From Cunninghamia lanceolata (taxonomy: Eukaryota > Streptophyta > Pinopsida > Cupressales > Cupressaceae): a DNA stretch of 64,000 nt. A program made the translations under genes and the position numbers. Shown in pieces: positions 23,439-34,527 of this stretch. The DNA is taken from assembly GCA_027924645.1 (NCBI GenBank), contig BSBN01001807.1, positions 10,372,001 to 10,436,000 on the forward strand. The letters run 5' to 3'. Position 1 is the first letter of the stretch; the number at the start of each line of letters is the position of its first letter. A model generated the notes under the pieces. It was not told where the DNA came from, ran no database searches, and saw nothing but the letters and a program-made list of their open reading frames with translations.

Positions 23439-23916
23439 TATTTGGTGTGGAGCTTGATCAGTCTCCAAGTGGGAGATTGTTGGTATGTGGTGACTGATCA
23501 TGCAAGTACTGTACACTCATCATGTATCCTTGCAGGGAATTTTTTCCCTCTTTTTTGCTCATTCAGAGTTGGTTGTTAATTTTTTATTAATTGACAAAAG
23601 AAAAATGACATTGTAAAACCCTAATTCTAGAAGCTTCCAAAAGGCTTGTTATAAGTAGCTGGGATGTATGTTACAGGTGTGATTTTAATATTGTATTGTA
23701 GCATTTTGTAGCGGTATTAAGTTGCAAGGATTATTGGTTGTAATCAGTTTGATTTACTAAATAATAGTATTGGACTCTCTGTTGATGGATGTAGCCCGAG
23801 TTTGGGTGAACCACGTTAAAACTTGTCTCTCGCTGTTATTATTTATGTGTATTTCCATTCCTCTGTTTAATCTTTATTTGCATTTAATTGATATCTTCTG
23901 CCAGCTAACCCTAACA
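23439..23916 (+). repeat. Copia B 5' LTR
   Basis: It starts TATTTGGTGTGGAGC (the right copy has TGTTTGG) and ends CTAACCCTAACA. An internal phrase, AGTCTCCAAGTGGGAGATTG, mimics the polypurine junction, so the LTR could be mis-started 39 bases too late. The TSD fixes the outer end. Confidence 0.92.
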
Positions 23917-23918
23917 AG

Positions 23919-23930
23919 TGGTATCAAAGC
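23919..23930 (+). other. primer binding site of Copia B
   Basis: TGGTATCAAAGC lies two bases after the LTR. It matches the initiator-Met tRNA primer site except for one G-to-A change. Confidence 0.85.
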
Positions 23931-23983
23931 CAAGTTGTGTTTGATTATCATCTGCATGAAGGTCTCATGGTTGAGTGGGAGCA

Positions 23984-25133
23984 ATGGCGGATGAGGGTAA
24001 ATTGAAGGTAGATAAATTCAATGGGTAGAACTATCAATTATGGAAGATGCAGATGGAGGATTATCTCTATCAGAAGGATTTATGGAGGCCGTTGGAAGGA
24101 ATAGCCAAGAAACTGTCAACAATGACTGATGATGATTGGAATCTTTTTGATAGAAAGGCACTAGAAACCATTCGGTTGTGCCTGGCACCATATGTGGCAT
24201 TCAATATAACAGAAGTGATGACAAACAAGTGAATTGATGAAAGCTTTGGCTAAATTGTATGAAAAACCCTCAGCCTCAAATAAGGTATTTCTTATCAAGT
24301 GTTTGTTTAATCTAAAAATGATTGAAGGTGGATCTGTGACAGATCATTTAAATGAGTTTAATATGATTACCAGTCAGTTAACTTCTGTAAAAGTGAAATT
24401 TGATGAAGAGGTGAGGGCTCTCTTGGTTTTATGTTCTTTGCTAGAAAACTGGAATAGCTTGGTAATGGTTGTAAGTAACTCTGTCTCTAGTTCAAACTAT
24501 TTGAAATTTGATGATGTTGTTGGTGTTATCCTTAGCGAGGAAATGCGAAGGAAAAGCTCAGGAGGGTCCACATCAGGTAGTGTTTTGAATGCAAAAAGCA
24601 AGGGCAGATCAAAGGAGAGAGGAAAAGGTTCTGGAGGTCATGGGAAGTCACAAGAAAAATCAAAAAACAAGAGGTCCCAATCCAGAGGATAGAAGGATTA
24701 TTGGTACTGTGGGAAACTAGGTCATTTGAAGAAAGATTGCTGGTCTCGAAAGAATAAAGGAGACAAACAAGAAGGCAATAAGGAGGCAAATGTGGTAAGT
24801 AATAAATCTAAAGATGATGCTTTGATTCTTTCCCTAAATAATGCTAATGATTCATTAGTTTTAGATTCAGGGGCCTCATTTCATGCTACGCCCCATAGCA
24901 GTTATTTTTTCTTGATTATGTCGAAGGGGATTTTGGGCTGGTTTATTTGGGAGATAATGAATCTTGTCATATTGTTGGAAAGGGAAGAATCAAGATTAAG
25001 TTGCAGAATGAGAATCATTAGCTACTACAAGAGGTAAGGCACATTCCAAGGCTGAGTAGGAATTTAATTTCAGCATGGTAGCTAGCTGATGAAGGTTGTA
25101 GAGTTACTTTCAGTGATAAAAATTGGAAGGTTT
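23984..25133 (+). pseudogene. Copia B gag and protease, truncated by insertion of Gypsy G
   Basis: From ATG 23984 the gag reads MADEGKLKVDKFNG, a stop (TAG, Gln in relatives), NYQLWKMQMEDYL and DDWNLFDRKALETIRLCL. A frameshift lies near 24230. It continues with MKALAKLYEKPSASNKVFL and DHLNEFNMITSQL (24234-24400) to a Lys/Ser-rich region and the nucleocapsid knuckle (about 24695-24745). The first Cys of the knuckle is changed to Tyr (YWYCGKLGHLKKDC). Protease follows with LVLDSGASFHATP near 24862. The frame ends at 25133 in NWKVL, where Gypsy G is inserted. The continuation is at 37497 (KGALIAEKG). Confidence 0.92.
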
Positions 25134-25668
25134 TGTTATCACCCAGATTTGCACACTTGCTGCAGTTGTGAAACCTCAGCAATCTGGAGTAACATGGGAA
25201 TGATCTCTAAGTGTGGGACTTTGCTAAATAAGATCAGACCTCCGGAGAAGGCCAGCTTCCTTAACTGGTTATCACCTAAAACTACTAAATCTTAAGAGGA
25301 AAAGGGAGAAGGAATGCTTTTGAATGAAATATGAAATGAAAAACTTGAAAGTAAAGGGTGATTCACCAAGTTAAACAAAAGAACTCCTACAGCACTGAGA
25401 AAATACACAGCATAACCAAATACAACAAGTATGACATACACAGATTCAATTGATCCTAGCAGAGGAGGTGAGAAACAAGATGATTGAAAGGAACAATATG
25501 TTCACAAGAAATCATATGAAGATTCACACTAAACTAAAACTCAGTAAAAGAGGCAAAATAACTTGCGTATATTCAGTGGGAAGGCACAGTTACAGTAGCA
25601 GAAAAGCTCTGTTTGGAAATAGAAAAAGCCTGAATGCTAAAAATGTTCCAACCTTATTTACATCACTC

Positions 25669-25690
25669 GAATGCATATATATAGCATTCT
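25669..25690 (-). promoter_or_regulatory. palindromic TATA region in the G LTR
   Basis: GAATGCATATATATAGCATTC is a near-perfect inverted repeat centred on a TATATATA core, and it is conserved in the other LTR near 35074. It may be the TATA box of the LTR promoter. That function is inferred only. Confidence 0.4.
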
Positions 25691-26139
25691 AAACTAACCT
25701 AGGTTGGTTACAAAATTCGTTCAATGAGCTGCATCAGAAAATATCTCCTGAAGGGACGTCCAACTACAAGGAGTTATGGCGCGAAAGATTTGGAACTGGT
25801 GCAGATGGAAGATAATTTCAGTTTTCAATGCAAGCTGCTGAATCATTAACCCTCTCTAAAATGGTGGAAGATATTTTAGCATTGAATGAGAGCAGCTTCC
25901 TCTACCTGCAGCAATGAATGCAACAAATATCTACATCCTACTCAAAAAGATTGCTGAAACATCCTGCAGTTAGAACAAACAAAATCCAGATCCAAAATTG
26001 AAAGTGAGAAACTATCCCTAAAATCCCTGCCAAATGAAAGAGGAGGCAAAAATAAGCACTTTTGCCTCTAACAGCATGTCAAAATTTGTCAAAATGGAGA
26101 AGATACAGGTGGTCAAAGCTTCGGTCAACTGCCTGTATA

Positions 26140-27890
26140 TATTGTCTTGCATCTGTGTATATATCACTATCTGAATCGGCCTCTGAAATGTCTTTGTATG
26201 TGCAAAGCACTTTGTATACACCAACATGCAAGCACAGGCTTTGTCTTTTGAAAAGGCCTTTGTATATATGATTGTATCTTCAAATGTATGTCACCTTATA
26301 TATACTATACAATGGCCACATACAAGGGCGGGCCCCTTTACTTTTCTATCACCTTTTGCATGTATGTCTCCTGCCACGTGTCATCAGCTGATTGGTCGCT
26401 AAGCTGGCCTGAGAAGCAACACTGAAAACTGCATCTCTCCCTTGCATCTGATTTTTGCATATCGCATTATATATACAAACATACAATGGCAAATATACAA
26501 ACTACATGGAACTCAAAGGATTATGAAGCAAATCTGAATTTGACATCAGGTCCAGCCTTTGTATCCTTTCTTTTGCATATCGGCACATTAAAGCAAAACA
26601 TACATACAAGTCGCGGACCCCAAAATGACTATCCGCTATATTCAATTCCCCAGTTGGATCCGCCTTCTATGTTTTCCCATTGCATATTTCCCTTGTATAT
26701 TGCATATACCCTCACAGCATACATGCAAGTTGTGGACTCCAATGCTGAATTCATCAAATTTTGACTTCCCATTCGGGTCCGCCTTGCATATCGGCGATGT
26801 ATCTTTCTTTTGTATATCGCATATACATGCAAAATATACAAACTACGGAACTTAGGAGACCATCAACTACTTTTGATATTCCAGTCGGGTCCGCCTTGCA
26901 TATTTTCCCCTTGTATATTTCCTTTTGTATATTTCTTTTTGTATATCGCAATATACAATGCTGTATGCATGCAAGTTGCAGACCTGAAACCATCATTAAC
27001 TGTATTGCAATCACCACCAGGTCTGAGCCATGCATGTTCCTCTTGTATATAATCAATGTATGTCACATATACAATGCAAACATACAAGCAAATTATACAT
27101 ACAACTGCGGAATTCTACCCTTTATCAACTGGAATGTATGCTCCTTTCAGATCCGGCTTGTATATTAGGAATGCATATTTGATTGTATGTGCAAACATAC
27201 AATCGCAAATATACAAGCGGCGGGCCCTAGCTTTAAATCACTTTCCCCTGCATGTTGACTTTGCACCTGTTGCTTGTATGTTTAACCTCTTGTATATCAG
27301 CTTTGTATATGCAAACATACAAAGAGAAATATACAAGCCACTATTACAACCACTTTATATCGCACATGCATATTTCCTTGTATCTTTGGTGAAAGTCCTT
27401 TGTATGTCCTTCTTTTATACATTGCTGCCGATGTACATTCAACTGTTCCATATGCATTTGCCCCTTGGAATGTTTTCTTTGTATATTGGCCTTGTATCTT
27501 TGACTTGTATGTGCGAACATACAATCGCATATATGCAAGCCACTGTTCTGATATACATTAGCCTTTGAATGTTCTGCCTTTGTATGTGGCGAATGTATAT
27601 TTAACTTGTACCTTGCACATACAAACCCATTTCACTATAGAGAATGCATGTCGGCCTCTTTGTATATCTACCTTGTACATCCCCAATGTATGTCGGACAT
27701 ACATCCGCCTTTGTATCTTTGCGGCATACATTGTCACCTGCATATTTCGCTTGTATGCCACCAAAGCATCTTTTCCTTTGCATGTTTCCTTTTGCATTTA
27801 GGCCTTTGCATATTGCAAATGTATATTCCAAACATACAATGGTGAATGTATGTGTGAATGTACATTCAAAATTGCATATTGAAATACAAG
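26140..27890. repeat. TTGTATAT/ATATACAA motif field in left G LTR
   Basis: Dozens of copies of TTGTAT(A/G)T alternate with their reverse complement, spaced roughly 20-70 bases. They are separated by phrases such as CCTTTGTATATCGCATATAC and CGGACCC. Many neighbouring pairs could form hairpins. The same field is preserved in the right LTR (35520-37270). Confidence 0.85.
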
Positions 27891-28114
27891 CATGAAACTG
27901 AGAAATCCCAGTGATAGGAAATACTTGAAACTAAAAGATTTTTGGGTTTTTCTGGGTTTCTTGCAAAGACTCTCTAGGCGAGATTTTGGGAAATTTGGCA
28001 AGGCAGAGCATGAGTATTTGGAAGATTTAAGCTTTGTATGGACATTTTGCAAAGGATTTTCAAAGAAAATACAAGGTGAACTATTTACTCTGCACAGAGG
28101 AAAAAAGGTCAACA

Positions 28115-28412
28115 ATTTGGTGACTTCTATGGGATGTTTGCCTGCTAAACAATTAGATCAGTGGCCTTAAGCATCCATTGGGCATGGAGTCACACAGAGA
28201 CTAGGAATACATCTTGACAAACAATCCTGACTTTAGCAACTCAGCATATTGGCAGTGAAGAACACTTGGAATATCAAACCAAGACAAAAAAGTTGAAGGT
28301 AACCCTTCCAACTGTGATAGACAACACTTAGGGAAAACAAAGAAGATCTAAACTATTGTGCAGCAGCACTTATTGAAAGCAAGAAATCGAATCTACTACT
28401 TTACAAGGTAAG
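28115..28412 (-). other. G internal 3' untranslated segment, no clear polypurine tract
   Basis: The minus-strand sequence before the LTR start (AAGTCACCAAAT then TGTTGACC) is not a good polypurine tract, which is unusual. The tract may be decayed or of a different type. No other feature is seen. Confidence 0.5.
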
Positions 28413-29594
28413 TCATACCTCAAAACACTTCTTCAAGTGTATCCCATTGACTGGGATAGGCAGATTTTCTCCATCCATGCTTGATAACTGAAATGCATTG
28501 TGCTCCCTGCATTTAGTAATGAGAAATGGGCCACTCCACATATTGTCAAACTTGGAGTGCTTTCCTGGTCTGCTTTTCAACTCATCCCATTTGAGCACCA
28601 TATCACCCTCCTTAAAGATTCTGGGAGTGGCCTTCTGATCAAAATTTCTTTTGGTCTGAAGCTGATGATACTCCATAGTTTTCATAGACTTATCTCTAAT
28701 TTCTTCAAGCTCCATAAGCTAAGCATATCTGGCAGTCATGGGATCCTCTTCTTCAAACATCTCCAATTGATTCATGATATCAAGTGCTAGCAGCTCCACA
28801 AATATAGGCAATCTTGCCTCTTTCCCATATACTAACATATATGGGGAGTTCCCAATAGACCTCTTGGGAGTTATTCTATCTACCCATAAGGCATATTTTA
28901 GATTAGTGTGCCAGGTCCTCTAGTTGTCTTCCATTGATCATTTAACAATCCTTATGAGGTTCTTATTTGTAGATTCAACCAAACCATTACCTTGTGGGTA
29001 ATAATTTGATGAAGTATTCAGATAGATCCCATTCTTAATAGCTTAGTCAGTTACCTTTAATCCAACAAAGGCTAAAGCATTATCTGAGATGATTGATTTA
29101 GGCACTCCAAATCTGGCTATCAAATCCTAATAAAAATTCAAAACAGTATTTTCATTGGATTCCTTTAGAGCCACTGCTTCAGTCCACCTTGTGAAATAGT
29201 CTGTACCTATAAGTATCCACCTGTGGCCTACACTTGATGATGGGTTAATGGGACCTATAAAATCAATGCCCCATCTCGTGAAGGGCTGCTCTACTTGAAT
29301 TGGCTGCAGAGGTAAAGCTGGCAGCCTTTCTTTGCCTACAAAAATGGCACATTTTACACATTTTCTAGCCCATGCATGGTCCTTGAATAAGCCAGGCCAG
29401 TAATATCTAGCTCTCATTATTTTCCAGGCAGTAGTCCTTGGGGCAAAATGACCCCCTACTGTTCCATCATGAAACTCATGCAACACCTTGTCAGTCTGAT
29501 CATTGTCAACACATCTTAACAATGGAATGGACTGCAGTCTAAAGTACCTCCTCCTGGTTCTATCTAAACCTATTGGACATTTACCCGTTTGCAA
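28413..29594 (-). pseudogene. Gypsy G integrase
   Basis: The N-terminal zinc-binding H-H-C-C region is intact (29480-29350): HEFHDGTVGGHF, then RYYWPGLFKDHA and CVKC. The catalytic core follows with WGIDFIGP (first Asp), SIISDNALAFVG (second Asp) and GNGLVESTNKNL (Glu), so the D-D-E residues are all present. The C-terminal part (28715-28413) has VLKWDELKSRPGKHSKFDNM and ends LKKCFEV at a stop. No chromodomain was seen after it. Stops (TAG or TAA) occur at four places in the segment, and a TAA at about 29599 separates it from RNase H. It once inserted the cDNA into chromosomes. Confidence 0.9.
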
Positions 29595-29597
29595 AAA

Positions 29598-30155
29598 TTA
29601 AGTCATGTTATTAACCCAACTTGTGCCCATCGCTGTATCATCTTGATGTGCATCCTCAATGTTCAGAAGCACGTCCTCTTCCTTTTCTATTTCATTCTCA
29701 GAATTGGTAGCAAGTTGTTCATTGAGTCCTCTACCTCTAACAAGCTTGGTTATCTTGATCTCCATGTCATATTCCATGACCCTGGTGATCCAACCAGCCC
29801 TTTTCTCATTAACATATTTACTTAACAGGAACTCTTTCATGCTGGGGTAAGCGACCATCAAATGTATCTTATTATTAGAAATAAGATGTCTGAACTTCTT
29901 GAGGCTCCTTACCACTGCAAGGACATGTTTTTCGATGAAGCTATACCTTTGCTCATACTCCTCTAGCCCCTGACTAAAGAAAGTGATTAGCTGTTCAAAG
30001 CCGCTACTCTGCTACTGTACCAGAATCACAGAGATTGTATCTAGACCGCCATAAGCATACAAGATAAAATCTCTAGAAAAGTCAAGATTTACCAGAGTTG
30101 GCACGGTTGACAATGCTTCTTTTATGGACTCAAAGCTGAGTTTAGCCTCTTTTGT
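29598..30155 (-). pseudogene. Gypsy G canonical RNase H region, catalytically degraded
   Basis: After reverse transcriptase the minus strand reads FILYAYGGLDTISVILVQ, then FEQLITFFSQGLEEYEQRY, SFIEKHVLAVVRSLKKFRH and KFRHLISNNKIHLMV. These follow the usual Gypsy RNase H, but the first catalytic Asp of the family (the Asp of 'DAS') is missing in YAYGG. Gypsy lineages that acquired a second, archaeal-type RNase H are known to lose catalytic residues in this one, and the same seems true here. One TAG lies after VILVQ. Confidence 0.82.
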
Positions 30156-31241
30156 CTAACTAAAAACTGTACTCTTCTTCAACATAGATGTCAAAGGCTT
30201 CAATAGAATTGCAATATTGGGAATAAATCTTCGCAGAAAATTAATTCTGCCAATAGAACTTTGTAGTCCCTTCTTATGGCTGGGTAAAGGCAACTCTAAA
30301 ATAGCCTTTACTCTTTCAGGGTCAATGGTAATGCCCTCCTTCGACACAACGTGCCCTAGCAGCTTGCCCACATGCATAGCGAAAATGCATTTCTTAGGAT
30401 TGAGAGATATCCTAAACTCTTTGCATCTCTTGAACACTTGCCTCAGGTGGGATAAATGTTTAGATGCATCCTTGGAGAAAACCATTATGTCATCAAGGTA
30501 CACCAGCACCAGTTTATACAGCAAACCCTTAAAAGCCATGTCCATAGCTTTCTGAAAAGTAGAGTTAGCATTTGAGAGACCAAAAGGCATCCTTTTGTAG
30601 GCCATGGTACCCCATTTGGTAGTAAAAGTAGTTTTGAACTAATCTTCCTCCTTGACTAACACTTGATTATAGCTAGAATATCTGTCAAGCAAGGAGAATC
30701 TTTCAAAACCAGCCACTACTTGCAGAATTTGCTCCATTGAGGGTAGCGGGTAGTGGTCTTTTAGGGAGGCTCTATTGAGGTCTTTGAAGTCGACACACAG
30801 CCTGATCTCTCTATTCTTTTTTCTCACAGGGACAAGGTTGGAGACCCAAGAAGTATGCTTGATCGGGAAAATGATCTTTCCCTCGATCAACTTGGTTAAC
30901 TCTTTAAACATCAGGGGCTCTAGCTTTGGATTTATGGGTCTTTGCTTCTACCTCACAAGCTTTGTACCTAGTTCTAATTCTATGGCATGCTCGGCAATAT
31001 GAGGGTCAAACCCCTTTAGGTCTGAATAATCCCAAGAAAACACATCTTCAAACTCTTGACACAGAGCAATGAAGGATTTCCTATCTTCAGGGGAACAGAT
31101 TTTACCTATTTTGAGAAGCTTACCCTTAAAAATTTCCATCTCCTCGTAATGTTCCTCTTTGACCTGCATGCTGGTTTTACTCTTCTTTAGCTGGTCATCA
31201 GTCCCAAAAATAGATTCCAAGGTTACCAATCCTTTGGGCAA
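30156..31241 (-). pseudogene. Gypsy G reverse transcriptase
   Basis: The order is textbook. A linker has FEDVFSWDYSDLKGFDP and HAIELELGTKLVR. Palm motifs are GKIIFPIKHTSWVSNLVPV, EIRLCVDFKDLNRA, HYPLPSMEQIL and FSLLDRYSSYNQV. MAYKRMPFGLSNA (30605) follows, then the catalytic LVYLDDIMVF at residues 35-44 of that segment. GHVVSKEGI and INFLRRFIPNI mark the thumb and connection. The YLDD aspartates are intact. Stops: TAG after LVR (about 30952), TAG after KEED (about 30639) and TAG at 30156, where relatives have Trp or Gln. Confidence 0.93.
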
Positions 31242-31502
31242 TTTGTTTGTCCTTAACTAAATAACTTGACCATCCTCATATTGTTGTTTGAGTTTATCTT
31301 GATTCATCACGGAAAACTCATCCTCCTCTAACAGGAAACGCAAGATTTGTTCATCACTCTCAAAAACCTGCCAATAAATGTTATTGTCAGGGGTAGAAGG
31401 CCTACCCACTATTTTTACATGGGGTTGCACCTTCTCTCTTTGAATATCACTGGGGATATCAAACTGAGCCCTGATTGCAGCTAACCTATCTGCATGATAG
31501 TT
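31242..31502 (-). pseudogene. Gypsy G linker between archaeal-type RNase H and reverse transcriptase
   Basis: The same frame continues as AAIRAQFDIPSDIQREKVQP, then RPSTPDNNIYWQVFESDE and EQILRFLLEEDEFSVMNQ, without a recognised domain. Continuity of frame supports the RNase H being part of the polyprotein and not a later insertion. Confidence 0.75.
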
Positions 31503-31850
31503 CTAACTTCTTGGAATAGAGATCAGATTGAAAGCATGAAACTCTTCAATCATGTCCCATACCCTATGTTTGTAGCATTTCAAAACATCATTTTTTGTAA
31601 CATGCAGCCCTCTCACCTGATTTACAATGACTTCACTATCACCATAGACCTGCAAACAGCCAATTTTCCTCTTTCTTGCCCACTGCAAACCTTGGATTAA
31701 TCCTTCATATTCAATAGTGTTATTTGTACATGAGAAGGCAAAATCGAAAGAAGAATAATATTTTTCACCTTGTGGAGACACAAGCATTGCACCACCACCA
31801 GATCCATTCCTGTTCCTAGAGCCATCAAAGTACATTTTCTACACCTCATT
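31503..31850 (-). pseudogene. Gypsy G archaeal-type RNase H between protease and reverse transcriptase
   Basis: The minus strand reads (stop)KMYFDGSRNRNGSGGG, then NTIEYEGLIQGLQWA, LQVYGDSEVIVNQVRG and, after a TAG, NYHADRLAA. These carry the D-E-D and final H-D residues expected of an active RNase H of the archaeal/plant type. 'MYFDGS' followed by a Gly-rich turn is the hallmark start. A TAG replaces the Trp or similar residue before KMYFDG. In the Tat/Ogre Gypsy elements I know, this domain follows the canonical RNase H. Here it lies upstream of reverse transcriptase. Confidence 0.88.
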
Positions 31851-32027
31851 TTGTTGCTCTATCTGATGATTTGAATCCTTCACAAGGCTTGGAATTGTTG
31901 TTTCAGACTCATGCAGTATGTAAACCCCCATACCAGCTTCTTGGATGTGTCCCTCAGGATCATCTACAACATTTTCTGAGGCCCACTCCTTTAATAGCAC
32001 CTCTGGTATACTTTCAGCTTGTAGCTC

Positions 32028-32771
32028 TTAAGCAGCAACAAGTTCAAGGTTATCAGAAATAATGCAATTTGCATTAACAACACTTGGAACATAAGGCTCT
32101 ATGTGATGATTTGAAAGAAATTTAGATTTTAAGGTTACTTTTGTACCATATCTGGTCCTGAAAAACATGTGGGACCAGTCAGAGGATAAATATCCTCCTA
32201 TTTTGGCCGTGAATTCTCTTGATAAACACATGGTGAAATAGGGAGGCAAATCTATGATGAATACCTCCTGGGAAATGGAAACATTTGGGCAAGTGTGCAA
32301 GGTGAGACCTAGGTCTTTTATCACACCCATAGTATTAACAGTTGTGCCATCTAACTGAAGCACACCCTTCTCCAAGGGTTGGTACTTCAATCCTAATTGG
32401 TCTACAATCTCTTTCAGCATCACAGAACTACTTGCACCACTATCTACCATGCAGTTATGTACCAATCTGTCTCCAATTATTAAAGACACATAAAATGGAA
32501 GTGGTTTGGCACTTTTGTTTAGCTGTTTGCTGTTATCCTGGGATGAATTGGTAAGGACAGCCCTAGTTGGGTTAACAATTGTATCATTGGACACTTTCAA
32601 ATCAGATAAGGCAGATTGCAATATGTCCTTTTGGCCTGGGATTGCTAAGGAATCCCACATAGACATTGTCACATTCATCTTCTTCATATTTTCAATAATA
32701 TTGAAAGGGGAAGTGACATGTGCCTTCTGTTGTGACTTTATAGCAATAGTACCAGCCTGTAAATGAGGCAT
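32028..32771 (-). CDS. Gypsy G protease
   Basis: An uninterrupted 247-residue segment. The retropepsin active site VDSGASSSVML lies at residues 109-119 (Asp 110), preceded by FYVSLIIGDRLVHNCM. The later hydrophobic strand GLTLHTCPNVSISQEVFIID fits the retropepsin fold. The protease would cut the Gag-Pol polyprotein inside particles. The N-terminal 90 residues are the gag-protease spacer. It is part of a larger polyprotein, so the ATG at 32771 is not a real start. Confidence 0.88.
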   Translation of the reverse strand: MPHLQAGTIAIKSQQKAHVTSPFNIIENMKKMNVTMSMWDSLAIPGQKDILQSALSDLKVSNDTIVNPTRAVLTNSSQDNSKQLNKSAKPLPFYVSLIIGDRLVHNCMVDSGASSSVMLKEIVDQLGLKYQPLEKGVLQLDGTTVNTMGVIKDLGLTLHTCPNVSISQEVFIIDLPPYFTMCLSREFTAKIGGYLSSDWSHMFFRTRYGTKVTLKSKFLSNHHIEPYVPSVVNANCIISDNLELVAA

Positions 32772-34161
32772 TTCCCTTGCTGTTGTTGAAGTGTTTCTCT
32801 ACAAAATGTGGGGAATATGGGATGTAGAAGCATTAGCATGTCCTTTTCCTTTATTTGTTGCTTGATCTACCTCATAACCCCTCTTCTTAGCTCTTGTATT
32901 TGCTGTGACTAGAGTATTATCTCTATTCATACCACAGAATTCACCTTCCTACCAATTCATGAAGGCAGAATCACTCTGAGGTTGCTCCTGCTATTGTACA
33001 ACTCCATCATGAGGTGTATTTGGCTGAGAGGCTGCAACATTCTACACCATTAGAGCTTGATTTATCACCCCATTCGAGCAGGCTGCCTGATTGTGTGGCT
33101 GATTACATGGAAAACACCATTCATACTCAGCTGCAAGGTTATTCTGAACAGGGACAACATCCTTAACAGCATTAATGGGGACCGGATTGTAAGGCTGAAA
33201 AGGCTTCAGGTTGACGTTCTGCCTGGGACCCTGGTAATTGCCTTGATAAGGTGGCCTGTTAGCTTGGTATGGTTGGTTTTTCCCTCGATAACGATGATTT
33301 TGCCCTTGACTAGGTTGCTGATAGGGCTGTCTGTTCTGGGACTGCTATTTTTTTTATGTTTACTAGCTCATTCCCAAAAGTTTGTAGGATATTTTCTATT
33401 TTCTGTTGGCTATTTTTAATATCCTTTAACTCTTGTGATGAGCTGGAAGTAGTAGTTTTAGAATTGGCAGTACTTGGCAACGTTGCTACAACAGGTAAAG
33501 GGGCAAAATATGGGATTGGCAATGGCATTGAAGCTTGGATCTTGGGGAAGATGGGTACTGGTGGTCTAGGTGCTATTTTTCCAGCCTGAATCAGGCTATT
33601 CTCAGCTCTAATAGCTATTTCATATGCATCAGGTAAACTAGTACCTCCTAATGATTGAATCATCACTGAAATATCACTATTTAGGGCTTTCAAAAAACAT
33701 AGAAAAGCATATTCAGCTGAAGGCCTTACCATGGCAGGAATTCTGTCCCATGTCTTCTAAAATCTGAAGTTGAAATCCATCATTTGCTCCTGGGGAGCTC
33801 TCTTTATTGTAGTCATCTGTTCAACCAATGACAAGTTGTCTGATTTGTCTTGAAATTACTTGTTTAACTTATCACCTAGATCATCCCAGGTTCCTATGGT
33901 CTGCACTGGTAAACTCCTAAACCATTGCAATGCTTTTCCCTTGAAAGAGGTAGCCAGTAGCCTGATGGCAACGTTTTCTTGGGTTATGTGATGAACTTCG
34001 CATAGAGAAGCCACATCTCCAATGTGTTTGATGGGAGTAGTTTGGTTCTCCCCTGTAAAATAGGGTAGACTCTTCAAAGCTGCCATAGGTATGACATCAT
34101 GTACTATCAAATTCAATGGGCTGCCCCCATCAAAAGCAACAAATGGCTGATTCCTTGCCAT
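32772..34161 (-). pseudogene. Gypsy G gag
   Basis: It begins MARNQPFVAFDGGSPLNLIV at 34161. The capsid-like core has LPYFTGENQTTPIKHIGDVA, VAIRLLATSFKGKALQWFRS and TWDDLGDKLNK, then a TAA (33857). After it come FQDKSDN and, past a TAG, TWDRIPAMVRPSAEYAFLCF. A Pro/Gln-rich region follows. Near 33110 there is a single knuckle-like CFPCNQPHNQAAC, with only three residues between the second Cys and His where four are usual. Gag builds the cytoplasmic virus-like particle. Confidence 0.85.
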
Positions 34162-34527
34162 TTAAGCAGCTAGAGGTAGGATTACTTGAGTTGATACAGG
34201 GACTACAGGTGCAACTAGCCTAAAATTTGGTGGAGTTGATTGTACTCGTTTAGAAATTGGAGTCCTTGCTATAGCTCTCCCCTATCTTCTAGGTGGTGAC
34301 AACTGCAAATAGTCAAATGAGCTTGAACTCTGAGTTTGAATCTTTCTCATATAATGTAACATCAGAACTGATATGCTTGCCTTTCCTCAGTATGAGTCGC
34401 TAGATATGCAAGTTTTAACCTCTTACAGGTCTGAAAATCATTGGCTGCACATCAAAACTAGCAATAAAAGATAGTATTTGATTATTTCTGTAACTCTCAA
34501 GTAGAGTCCCACCAGGCATGCCAAAGT
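34162..34527 (-). other. Gypsy G leader and candidate primer binding site
   Basis: Minus-strand sequence next to the 5' LTR reads ACTTTGGCATGCCTGGTGGG (34508-34527). It starts with TGG as a tRNA-complementary site should, but I cannot assign the tRNA. The rest is untranslated leader. Confidence 0.5.

Larger units (their letters stand above)
25134..28114 (-). repeat. Gypsy G left LTR (3' LTR), 2,981 bp
   Basis: It aligns with 34528-37491 from end to end. About 1.75 kb of it (26140-27890) is a dense field of TTGTATAT, TTGTATGT, ATATACAA and ACATACAA words. Open frames of 60-170 codons on both strands in that field are by-products of the periodic sequence, not genes. Confidence 0.93.

Noticed and set aside
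23478..23916. Copia B LTR starting at TGTTGGTATGTGG (23478)
   Set aside because: Both LTR copies extend 39 bases further out, and the ACCTC duplication fits only the outer boundary. The inner purine run is a look-alike.
26486..27895. Open frames of 60-170 codons on both strands in the G LTR (and again at 35548-37295)
   Set aside because: They overlap on all frames of a TTGTATAT/ATATACAA lattice that lacks stop words by composition. They lie in an LTR and encode only Tyr/Ile/Cys-rich periodic sequence.
32028..32771. Treating the 247-residue G protease frame as an independent intact gene
   Set aside because: The frame continues upstream and downstream through TAG-type stops as one polyprotein. 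The ATG is internal.
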